24,338 nucleotides of DNA from Burkholderiales bacterium (lineage in GTDB: Bacteria; Pseudomonadota; Gammaproteobacteria; Burkholderiales; Burkholderiaceae_C), in the NCBI GenBank assembly GCA_025352345.1, contig JANXTP010000232.1, positions 1-24,338 of the forward strand, given 5' to 3'. Positions 7,136 through 13,541 of the stretch are shown in pieces. The notes under the pieces are model-generated. The model saw only the letters and a list, made by a program, of their open reading frames with translations, was not told the origin of the DNA and made no database searches. Position 1 is the stretch's first letter. Each line of letters starts with the position of its first letter. Both the position numbers and the translations under genes were made by a program.

Positions 7136-7290
7136 ATCGAACCTTTGTGAATTTCTCTAACGAAAAACCATCGGTGCGCCTCTCCTCACTCTTGTGAAGC
7201 GGGTGTGGCGCCTGGTGAATCACCTTCAGGATGCCTCAGATCGAGAACATCAGCGGCGATCCATCTGTTGTGCAACCGATGATTATGACA
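7136..7290 (-). promoter_or_regulatory. ilvB upstream region: candidate extended -10 promoter and structured 5' leader
   Basis: On the minus strand TG-T-CATAAT (hexamer 7282-7287, TG 7289-7290) is a good extended -10 element matching five of six consensus bases. A start 7 bases downstream gives a leader of about 140 bases. Within it a 29-codon frame begins with TTG at 7275 and ends at 7186; it includes the segment IAADVLDL. A downstream hairpin combines CTTCAC/GTGAGG inside GCGCC/GGCGC, and TTTTT follows 8 bases after the stem. This resembles an attenuator, but the peptide is only mildly rich in Ile/Val/Leu and the T-run is set away from the stem, so regulation is uncertain. Confidence 0.35.
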
Positions 7291-7387
7291 CCCTCATCGT
7301 TCGCCCGCGCCTGACGCCACAGCCCAAGGTGGTGCGATGAGATACTCCGCATCCGTCTGACCCGCCCCGTGATGAGGCGCACTCGCC

Positions 7388-7954
7388 TTGGCTTCCGAAC
7401 AAGAACTGTCTGCTTTTCTCAAGAGCGTCGAGAAGCGCGCCTTCAAGCGAGCGGTGTTTGCCGTGCGCGACGAGGATGCTGCGCTGGACGTGGTGCAGGA
7501 CGCCATGATCAAGCTGGCCGAGAACTATGCTGACCGACCAGCCGCCGAATGGCCACCGTTGTTCCAGCGCATCCTGTCGAACGCCACGATGGACTGGTTC
7601 CGGCGGCAGAAGGTGCGGGGTGCACTTTTCCGCAATTTTTCGGACTTCGAGCCCGCCGGCGGCGACGAGGACTTTGATATCTTGGAGGTGCTGGAAGCGT
7701 TTGCAGGCGAGGCTTCCGCCGAAAGTGCCTCGGACGTGGTCTCACGCGGCCAGGTTTTTGCTTTGATCGAGACTCAGATCGGCGACTTGCCAGCCCGTCA
7801 ACGAGAAGCGTTTCTGCTGCGTTACTGGGAAGAGTTCGATGTCTCAGAGACCGCATTGGCGATGGGCTGTTCCGAGGGAAGCGTCAAAACGCATTGTTCC
7901 CGGGCGGTGCACGCGCTGGCGAAAGCCCTCAAGGCGAAAGGAATTACCCCGTGA
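7388..7954 (+). CDS. ECF-type RNA polymerase sigma factor
   Basis: Alternative sigma-70 family factor of 188 residues. Region 2 spans about residues 15-78 and includes the DEDAALDVVQDAMIKLAENY core-binding helix and the ATMDWFRRQKV DNA-melting segment. Region 4 spans about 125-180, with DLPARQREAFLLRYWEEF followed by a helix-turn-helix in ALAMGCSEGSVKTHCSRA. Regions 1.1 and 3 are absent, as in ECF factors. The start is TTG at 7388: an in-frame TGA lies a few codons upstream with no ATG or GTG between, and GAGG precedes it by about 10 bases. The stop overlaps the GTG of the DUF3619 gene (GTGA), so the two are translationally coupled. Which ECF subgroup it belongs to and its target promoters cannot be read here. 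Confidence 0.9.
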   Translation: MASEQELSAFLKSVEKRAFKRAVFAVRDEDAALDVVQDAMIKLAENYADRPAAEWPPLFQRILSNATMDWFRRQKVRGALFRNFSDFEPAGGDEDFDILEVLEAFAGEASAESASDVVSRGQVFALIETQIGDLPARQREAFLLRYWEEFDVSETALAMGCSEGSVKTHCSRAVHALAKALKAKGITP

Positions 7955-8397
7955 ATGCCGTTGAACACTCTGCCGACCACCGGGTTGCCACCTTGGAAGC
8001 CCGCTTCGGGATGCGCGTGTCGGCGCGCCTGAGCGAAGGTACCGAGCGATTGCCGCACGACGTCACCGAGCGCCTGCGCCACGCCCGGCAAGTGGCGCTG
8101 TCGCACCGCCAGGCGGCGTCGCCGGTGCAGGTCAATGCAGCAGCAACAGGGCTTTCGTCGGCGGCCACGTTGTCGTTCGGTGGGGGCGGCAAGGGCAAAT
8201 CATGGTGGCCCTCGCTGACGGCGCTGGTTCCGCTTGCAGCCTTGTTGCTCGGGCTGGGTCTGATCGAGCATTTCCATGTGCAAGACCAGATCGCCGCGGC
8301 TGCCGAGGTCGATGCGGCCTTGTTGTCGGATGATCTGCCACCGGCAGCCTACAGCGACCCGGGATTTGTCGAGTTTCTGAAAACGTCACGCGAGTGA
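7951..8397 (+). CDS. DUF3619 single-pass membrane protein, candidate anti-sigma factor
   Basis: A 148-residue protein of the DUF3619 family, recognised from its N-terminal ATLEARFGMRVSARLSEG region and its C-terminal DAALLSDDLPPAAYSDPGF signature. The hydrophilic N-terminal half, rich in Arg and His (residues 1-80), is followed by one transmembrane segment (about 85-106, starting at WWPSLTALVPLAALL) and a short C-terminal tail. The start is a GTG at 7951 inside the stop of the sigma factor gene, with AAGGA about 8 bases upstream; the longer open frame upstream lies within the sigma gene. A cytoplasmic N-terminus, single membrane span and overlap with a sigma factor fit an anti-sigma factor. 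No classical zinc-binding anti-sigma motif is visible, so that role is inference. Confidence 0.85.
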   Translation: MNAVEHSADHRVATLEARFGMRVSARLSEGTERLPHDVTERLRHARQVALSHRQAASPVQVNAAATGLSSAATLSFGGGGKGKSWWPSLTALVPLAALLLGLGLIEHFHVQDQIAAAAEVDAALLSDDLPPAAYSDPGFVEFLKTSRE

Positions 8398-9257
8398 CCG
8401 ATGTCAGCATGCCGCGCGTCATCGAACCGCTGAGCAAACGCCCGGTCATCGATTGGCTGCATGCGCTTGTTTCGGTCTTCGTGATCACCGCGAGCTGCCT
8501 GATCGGGCCGACGCTGGCACTGGCGGCGGGTACAGCGGCGCATAGCCAGGCCGTGCCGAATGGATTCCCGGCTGCTGCCAAAGTTGAGAAATCACCCACC
8601 TGGGACAGCCTTTCCCCTGGCCAACGCGCGGCCCTGCAACCGCTTCAGCACGAGTGGCGAACCATCGGTTCAGACCACAAGCAGAAATGGCTGGAAGTCG
8701 TCGCTCAGTTCCCGATCAAATCGGCCGACGAGCGTCAGCGCATCCAGGCGCGCATGACCGAATGGGCTTCGCTGACGCCGGAGCAACGGGGCGCCGCCCG
8801 CCTGCAGTACAAGCAGGCGCAGCAGTTGGCTCCGTCGAATCGGCAGGCTCGCTGGGAGGCGTATCAGGCCCTTCCCGAGGCTGAAAAGCAGGAGCTGGCC
8901 GCCCGTGCGGCGCCAGTCTCCACCATCGGCATCTCGTCGAAGCGTCGCGCCCAGGCGGCAGACAGGGCTGATGCGGATTCCCGCAACGTTCAAACCAAAT
9001 CCAACGAGGTGGTTCCGCCGGACGTTCACCGGCAGGCTCGCTCGGTGGCGCCCACGCTGGTTCAAGCCCCAACCGGCGCCACAACCACACTGATTTCCAA
9101 ACGCCCCACGCCACCCGCGCACCAGCAGGCGGGTTTGCCTAAAATCGCTGCCTCGCCGAATTTCGTCAACCCCTCGACCTTGCTGCCGAAACGCGGCCCA
9201 CAAGGCGCGGCGGTGGTCGCGGCCAGCGCTTCGGCGCCTGTGGCGGTGCGTCCTTGA
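8394..9257 (+). CDS. DUF3106 domain exported or membrane-anchored protein
   Basis: A 287-residue protein with a hydrophobic segment at about 21-44 ending in LALAAG, consistent with a signal peptide or N-terminal anchor. The DUF3106 domain spans about 68-165 and has the repeated pattern WDSLSPGQRAAL, HKQKWLEVVAQFP, LTPEQRGAARLQY and RWEAYQALPEAEKQEL. These helical LT/SPxQR repeats recall the LTxxQ motifs of periplasmic Spy/CpxP-type proteins, though homology is not shown. The last ~120 residues are Pro/Ala/Thr-rich and probably disordered. It starts with GTG at 8394 overlapping the preceding stop as GTGA; the ATG five codons later is an alternative. It is the third gene of the sigma factor operon and may be its envelope-side effector or sensor. 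Confidence 0.82.
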   Translation: MTDVSMPRVIEPLSKRPVIDWLHALVSVFVITASCLIGPTLALAAGTAAHSQAVPNGFPAAAKVEKSPTWDSLSPGQRAALQPLQHEWRTIGSDHKQKWLEVVAQFPIKSADERQRIQARMTEWASLTPEQRGAARLQYKQAQQLAPSNRQARWEAYQALPEAEKQELAARAAPVSTIGISSKRRAQAADRADADSRNVQTKSNEVVPPDVHRQARSVAPTLVQAPTGATTTLISKRPTPPAHQQAGLPKIAASPNFVNPSTLLPKRGPQGAAVVAASASAPVAVRP

Positions 9258-9264
9258 CCCGGGC

Positions 9265-9807
9265 ATGTCGACCAGCCTGCTGAATCCCCTCCCCTCGACG
9301 GTGTTGCCAGCGCCCGGCCTGAGGCGACGCATGGCCTGCTTCGCCTACGAAGGGATGATCCTGTTCGGCATCGGGCTGATTCCCGGTGCCGTCGGCGCTT
9401 TGTTCGTCGCGTTGACGGGCCAGACCCATCCGCTGCAAAGCGAGACTGCCCTGCGCCTTTTCGCGTTCCTGGTCTACGGCGTCTACTTCATGTATTTCTG
9501 GTCACGGCGCGGGCAAACGCTGCCGATGCAGACGTGGCACATCCGCGTGGTCACGAACACAGGCGACAAGCTGAGCCAGCCGCGCGCCCTCGTCCGCTAC
9601 GTGGTCAGTTGCCTCTGGTTCGCGCCGGCGGCGCTGGTCGCGGCGTTGAACCACTGGACGCGCTGGGACGCGCTGGCGGCCATCGCGGTCGGCGTGGTCG
9701 GCTACGCGTTGCTCGCGTTACTGCACCCGCAGCACCAGTTCTGGCACGACGCGATCTGCGGCACGCAACTCGTCGATGCCAAACCCGAGCCCAGGCGCAA
9801 GCCCTGA
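9265..9807 (+). CDS. RDD family integral membrane protein
   Basis: A 180-residue protein with the RDD-family layout. An Arg-rich start of the first helix (LRRRMACFAYEGMILFGIG, residues 19-37) leads into a first membrane segment ending near 52. A second segment follows at about 63-80 (LFAFLVYGVYFMYFWSRRG), then the conserved QTLPMQTWHIRVV loop. Two more hydrophobic segments lie at about 109-130 and 135-152, and the family-typical FWHDAICGTQLV sits near the end. The molecular function of most RDD proteins is unknown; some have been linked to ion or solute transport. It starts 7 bases after the DUF3106 stop, so it is probably the last gene of the sigma factor operon. Confidence 0.87.
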   Translation: MSTSLLNPLPSTVLPAPGLRRRMACFAYEGMILFGIGLIPGAVGALFVALTGQTHPLQSETALRLFAFLVYGVYFMYFWSRRGQTLPMQTWHIRVVTNTGDKLSQPRALVRYVVSCLWFAPAALVAALNHWTRWDALAAIAVGVVGYALLALLHPQHQFWHDAICGTQLVDAKPEPRRKP

Positions 9808-9848
9808 TCTGCTCCAGCCTGAACCAAGTCACGGCCTGTGCCGACAGG

Positions 9849-9854
9849 CACAAT
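9849..9854 (+). promoter_or_regulatory. Candidate -10 box for a leaderless dgkA transcript
   Basis: CACAAT lies 8 bases before the dgkA ATG, and no Shine-Dalgarno sequence lies between. A transcript starting at the usual distance would begin at or very near the ATG. No convincing -35 box is visible; a perfect 6-bp hairpin (9834-9849, GCCTGT/ACAGGC) sits just upstream. Weak evidence. Confidence 0.2.
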
Positions 9855-9862
9855 CGCCGCGG

Positions 9863-10246
9863 ATGACGACCAACCTCTACAAAGGCCGCACTGGCCTCGA
9901 CCGTGTGGTGCGCGCCACCGGCTATTCGATCGAAGGGCTGAAAGCGGCCTACCGCGGCGAAAGCGCTTTCCGACAGGAGTTCTGGCTCGCGGTGCTGATG
10001 CTGCCGACCGCATTCTGGCTCGGTGGAACCTGGGTCGAAGTCGCCCTGCTGGCCGGATCGGTGATCCTGGTGCTGATCGTCGAGCTGCTCAATTCGGGGA
10101 TCGAAGCGGCGATCGATCGCGTGTCATTCGAGCTGCACGAGTTGTCCAAGCGAGCGAAGGACCTCGGCAGTGCCGCCGTCTTTTTGTCCTTGCTGCTGTG
10201 CGGCAGTGTCTGGCTGGCCGCACTTTGTCATCGTTTTCTCGCCTGA
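9863..10246 (+). CDS. dgkA: Diacylglycerol kinase (prokaryotic, membrane-embedded)
   Basis: Phosphorylates diacylglycerol with ATP to phosphatidate, recycling lipid released by envelope glycan synthesis. At 127 residues it matches the family length of about 120. An amphipathic N-terminus is followed by RGESAFRQE (residues 31-39, with E33 and E39 near the active site). Three membrane helices follow at about 41-57, 60-77 and 103-123. The catalytic signature ELLNSGIEAAIDRV (residues 74-87, with E74, N77 and E81) is intact, as is KDLGSAAVF near 97. The frame is open further upstream, but the ATG at 9863 gives the standard N-terminus MTTNLYKGRTG. It follows the RDD gene by 55 bases and converges on glnB. 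Confidence 0.95.
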   Translation: MTTNLYKGRTGLDRVVRATGYSIEGLKAAYRGESAFRQEFWLAVLMLPTAFWLGGTWVEVALLAGSVILVLIVELLNSGIEAAIDRVSFELHELSKRAKDLGSAAVFLSLLLCGSVWLAALCHRFLA

Positions 10247-10273
10247 TCGGCCGCGGCGGCGGCCACCGGCGCG

Positions 10274-10612
10274 TCAGATGGCAGCTTCGCCCGTTTCGCC
10301 GGTGCGGATGCGCACCACCTGATCGATCGAAGTGACGAAGATCTTGCCGTCGCCGATCTTGCCGGTCTTCGCGGCCTTGACGATGGCCTCGATGCAGCGC
10401 TCGAGGTCAGCGGTCTTGACCATCACCTCGACCTTCACTTTCGGCAGGAAGTCGACGACGTACTCGGCACCGCGGTACAGCTCCGTGTGCCCCTTCTGAC
10501 GCCCGAAACCCTTGACTTCGGTCACCGTCAGGCCGGTCACGCCGACCTCGGCCAGCGCTTCGCGGACTTCTTCGAGCTTGAACGGTTTGAGGATGGCGGT
10601 GATCTGCTTCAT
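10274..10612 (-). CDS. glnB: Nitrogen regulatory protein PII
   Basis: Trimeric signal protein that senses 2-oxoglutarate, ATP/ADP and, through uridylylation, glutamine. The 112-residue length is standard. The T-loop from G35 to about residue 57 carries the uridylylation site Y51 within ELYRGAEYVVDFLPK, and the C-terminal signature KTGKIGDGKIFV is present. Overall similarity is to GlnB/GlnK; neighbouring nadE and the absence of an adjacent amtB favour calling it glnB. The ATG at 10610-10612 is preceded by AAGG at good spacing. It starts 40 bases after the nadE stop, so the two genes are probably co-transcribed. The 27 bases to the convergent dgkA stop are GC-rich without a T-run. Confidence 0.93.
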   Translation of the reverse strand: MKQITAILKPFKLEEVREALAEVGVTGLTVTEVKGFGRQKGHTELYRGAEYVVDFLPKVKVEVMVKTADLERCIEAIVKAAKTGKIGDGKIFVTSIDQVVRIRTGETGEAAI

Positions 10613-10652
10613 ACGGGCCTTGGCGTTGGGTTAACTGAAGTTTAAGCGCTGA

Positions 10653-12338
10653 TCAAGCGTGGAATTTCGAGGTGATCGGATAGCGCCAATCGCGGCCGAA
10701 CGCGCGATGGGTGATGCGGATGCCGACCGGCGCTTGGCGGCGCTTGTATTCGTTGACCTTGATCAGCCGCGTCACGCGCTCGACGTCGGCACGGTCGAAG
10801 CCAGCCGCCACGATGTCTTCGATGCTCTGGTCGTCTTCCATGTAGCGCTCGACCACTTCATCGAGTACCGCGTACGAGGGCAGGCTGTCCTGGTCTTTCT
10901 GGTCCGGTCGCAACTCGGCAGACGGTGCGCGCGTCAGGATGCGCGTCGGGATCACCTCGCCGCGGCCGCTGTTGAGCTGTTCGTTCTTCCAGGCGCAGAG
11001 GCGGTAGACCAGCGTCTTCGCCACGTCCTTGATCACCGCGAAGCCGCCGGCCATGTCGCCATACAGCGTGCAGTAGCCGGTCGCCATCTCGCTCTTGTTG
11101 CCGGTGGTCAGCACGATCGCGCCGAACTTGTTCGACAACGCCATCAGCAGCGTGCCGCGGATGCGCGCCTGGTTGTTTTCTTCGGTGGTGTCTTCCGGCC
11201 GGCCGGCGAACTCGGTGGCCAGGCTCTGCTTGAACGAGGCGAACATCGGTGCGATCGAGATCTCGTCATAACGCACACCGAGGCGCTCAGCCATGTCGCG
11301 CGCATCGATCCACGAGATGTCGGCGGTGTAAGGCGACGGCATCATCACCGCGCGTACCTTGTCCGCGCCCAGCGCATCGACCGCAATCGCCAGCACCAAC
11401 GCCGAATCGACGCCGCCGCTCAGCCCGATCAGTGCACCCGAGAAACCGTTCTTGCCGATGTAGTCACGCACGCCAATGACCAGCGCCGCCCAGGCCTGGG
11501 CCTCGATGCAGGGCACCGGGGTGATGTCACCGACCACCGCACTGGCCGAGACCTCGAGCATCAGCAGCGACTCTTCGAACATCGGAGCACGCGCCTCTAC
11601 ACGGCCTGACGCATCGAGGGCGAACGACGCGCCGTCGAACACCACCTCGTCCTGCCCACCGGTCAGGTGCGCATACAGCAGTGGCAGGCCGACATCGCGC
11701 GCGCGCTCGCCCATGCGTGCCTCACGTTCTTCGACCTTGCCCAGGTGATACGGCGAGGCATTCAGAACGCACAGCACCTGCGCGCCAGCCGCCTTGGCGC
11801 TGCGGGCCGGTTCGTCGAACCAGGCGTCCTCGCAGATCGCCAGACCGAAGCGCAGGCCATCCACCTCGAACACCACGGGCCCCAGCCCTGCGTCGCGGCC
11901 CGAGGCGAAATAGCGACGTTCGTCGAAGACCTGGTAGTTCGGCAGTTCACGCTTGCAGTAGGTCGCGATCACTCGGCCTTCGCTCAGCACCGAGGCGGCG
12001 TTGTGGCGGCGCGGCACTGCGTGCGATTTGGTGCGGACATCGGCCTGGTCGGCAAACTGGTGCGGGTGACCGACGACCAGGTGCAGGCCCGGTAAATCTG
12101 CCAGCGCGCTCGCGCAATCGGCGAGCGCGTCACGGCAGGCCTGCATGAAGGCCGGGCGCAGCAGCAAGTCCTCCGGCGGATAACCACACAGACTCAACTC
12201 CGGCGTCACCACCAGCCGCGCGCCCTGAGAATGCGCACGTCGTGCGAATTCGACGATCTTCGCGGCATTGCCGGCCATGTCACCGACCGTCGCGTTGATC
12301 TGCACCAGCGCGACGTTGACCACAGGAAGGGAGCTCAT
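10653..12338 (-). CDS. nadE: Glutamine-dependent NAD+ synthetase
   Basis: Last step of NAD+ synthesis: amidates nicotinic acid adenine dinucleotide using ammonia released from glutamine. The product is 561 residues with two domains. The N-terminal nitrilase-like glutaminase domain (about 1-260) has the Glu-Lys-Cys triad E47 (VVTPELSLCGYPPEDLL), K129 (YCKRELPNY) and C169 (GLAICEDAW). The C-terminal synthetase domain has the ATP-binding SGGVDSALV loop and the TTGNKSEMATGYCTLYGDMAGG segment. The ATG at 12336-12338 gives MSSLPVVNVALVQIN; an in-frame ATG eight codons upstream is possible, but neither has a strong ribosome-binding site. It is divergent from the GNAT gene with a 45-base gap, and PII lies directly downstream. 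Confidence 0.95.
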   Translation of the reverse strand: MSSLPVVNVALVQINATVGDMAGNAAKIVEFARRAHSQGARLVVTPELSLCGYPPEDLLLRPAFMQACRDALADCASALADLPGLHLVVGHPHQFADQADVRTKSHAVPRRHNAASVLSEGRVIATYCKRELPNYQVFDERRYFASGRDAGLGPVVFEVDGLRFGLAICEDAWFDEPARSAKAAGAQVLCVLNASPYHLGKVEEREARMGERARDVGLPLLYAHLTGGQDEVVFDGASFALDASGRVEARAPMFEESLLMLEVSASAVVGDITPVPCIEAQAWAALVIGVRDYIGKNGFSGALIGLSGGVDSALVLAIAVDALGADKVRAVMMPSPYTADISWIDARDMAERLGVRYDEISIAPMFASFKQSLATEFAGRPEDTTEENNQARIRGTLLMALSNKFGAIVLTTGNKSEMATGYCTLYGDMAGGFAVIKDVAKTLVYRLCAWKNEQLNSGRGEVIPTRILTRAPSAELRPDQKDQDSLPSYAVLDEVVERYMEDDQSIEDIVAAGFDRADVERVTRLIKVNEYKRRQAPVGIRITHRAFGRDWRYPITSKFHA

Positions 12339-12383
12339 GTTGAAGGCGGAAGCACAGGGCATGAATCAGAAGGCACAGCAGCG

Positions 12384-13541
12384 TTGAAGAATACTGTCAT
12401 TCGGGTCCATGACCACCCCGCCGGCATCGCGGCCGCCGACTGGAACGCGCTGCTGGCCGATCAACCCAGCGCGACGCCGTTCATGCGCCATGAGTACCTG
12501 CTGGCGATGCACGAGTCTGGCAGCGCCACCGCCAAGACCGGCTGGCAGCCGCAGTTCCTGTCGGTGCACGAGGACGACACGATGGTGGCTGCCTGTCCGC
12601 TGTACATGAAGAGCCATTCCTACGGCGAGTATGTGTTCGACTGGGCCTGGGCCGACGCCTACCGCCGCCACGGCCTGGACTATTACCCGAAGCTGCTCGA
12701 TGCGGTGCCGTTCACGCCGGTACCGGGGCCGCGCCTTCTCGCGCGCGATGCCGCATCACGCGTCGCGCTGCTCAAAGGCATGCAAAAGCTGGTGACGCAG
12801 GCCGACCTGTCGTCGGCGCACCTGCTGTTCCTCGACGAGGCCGATTGCGCCGCGGCACGCGAAGCCGGCTGGATGCTGCGCAGCACGGTGCAGTTCCACT
12901 GGACCAACCGCGTGCCGCAGCCTTATGCCGACTTCGCCGATTTCCTGGGCAGCCTGCAGCGCGAGAAGCGCAAGAAGATCCAGCAGGAACGCCGCCGCGT
13001 CGTTGACGCAGGGGTCAGCTTCGACACCCTGCAAGGTGCGGACATCACCGAGGCCGACTGGGATTTCTTCTACCGCTGCTACACGCTGACCTACCAGATG
13101 CACCGCTCGACGCCCTATCTGACGCGGGACTTCTTCGCGCGGATGGCACACACGATGCCCGAGCACTGGCTGCTGTTCATCGCACGCCGCGAGGGCGAGC
13201 CCATCGCCGCTTCATTGATCTGCATTGACGCAGCCAAACGGAGCGCCTTCGGCCGCTATTGGGGCGCTACGGAAGCCGTCAGCTGCCTGCACTTCGACGC
13301 TTGCTATTACCAACCCCTCGCCTGGTGCATCGCGCAGGGCTACCGGCGCTTCGAGGGCGGCGCTCAGGGCGAGCACAAGATGGCCCGCGGCCTGCTGCCG
13401 GTGCAGACGCAATCAGCGCACTGGCTCGCGCATCCGCAGTTCGCAGAAGCGGTGGCGAACTTCCTGCAGCAAGAAGGCGCAGGCGTCGCTCAGTACGTCG
13501 ATGAACTGAACGAGCGCCTGCCGTTCAAGGTTTCGTCTTGA
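12384..13541 (+). CDS. GNAT/FemAB-like acyltransferase family protein (PF04339 type)
   Basis: A 385-residue protein resembling the family annotated 'peptidogalycan biosynthesis/recognition' or GNAT N-acetyltransferase. Visible landmarks are AAADWNALLADQPSATPFMR near the N-terminus and the Tyr/Trp-rich VFDWAWADAYRRHGLDYYPK. Then come LQREKRKKIQQERRRV and the C-terminal CYYQPLAWCIAQGYRRFEGG and AQGEHKMARGLLP. The substrate is unknown; a FemAB-like fold would suggest aminoacyl or acyl transfer. I choose the TTG at 12384, with GAAGG 10 bases upstream, because no ATG or GTG occurs in frame until 12231, deep inside nadE on the other strand. The 3' end overlaps the convergent M16 gene by 17 bp. Confidence 0.82.
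   Translation: MKNTVIRVHDHPAGIAAADWNALLADQPSATPFMRHEYLLAMHESGSATAKTGWQPQFLSVHEDDTMVAACPLYMKSHSYGEYVFDWAWADAYRRHGLDYYPKLLDAVPFTPVPGPRLLARDAASRVALLKGMQKLVTQADLSSAHLLFLDEADCAAAREAGWMLRSTVQFHWTNRVPQPYADFADFLGSLQREKRKKIQQERRRVVDAGVSFDTLQGADITEADWDFFYRCYTLTYQMHRSTPYLTRDFFARMAHTMPEHWLLFIARREGEPIAASLICIDAAKRSAFGRYWGATEAVSCLHFDACYYQPLAWCIAQGYRRFEGGAQGEHKMARGLLPVQTQSAHWLAHPQFAEAVANFLQQEGAGVAQYVDELNERLPFKVSS

Noticed and set aside
9834..9849. Hairpin GCCTGT-GCCG-ACAGGC before dgkA as a terminator
   Set aside because: No T-run follows; it is followed by the short spacer and the dgkA start.
10247..10273. Bidirectional terminator between convergent dgkA and glnB
   Set aside because: The gap is GC-rich with self-complementary GGCCG-type repeats, but no T-run on either strand.
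12361..12387. Eight-codon mini frame (MNQKAQQR) whose TGA overlaps the TTG start of the GNAT gene
   Set aside because: It could couple translation, but it is too short, has no clear ribosome-binding site and may be chance.
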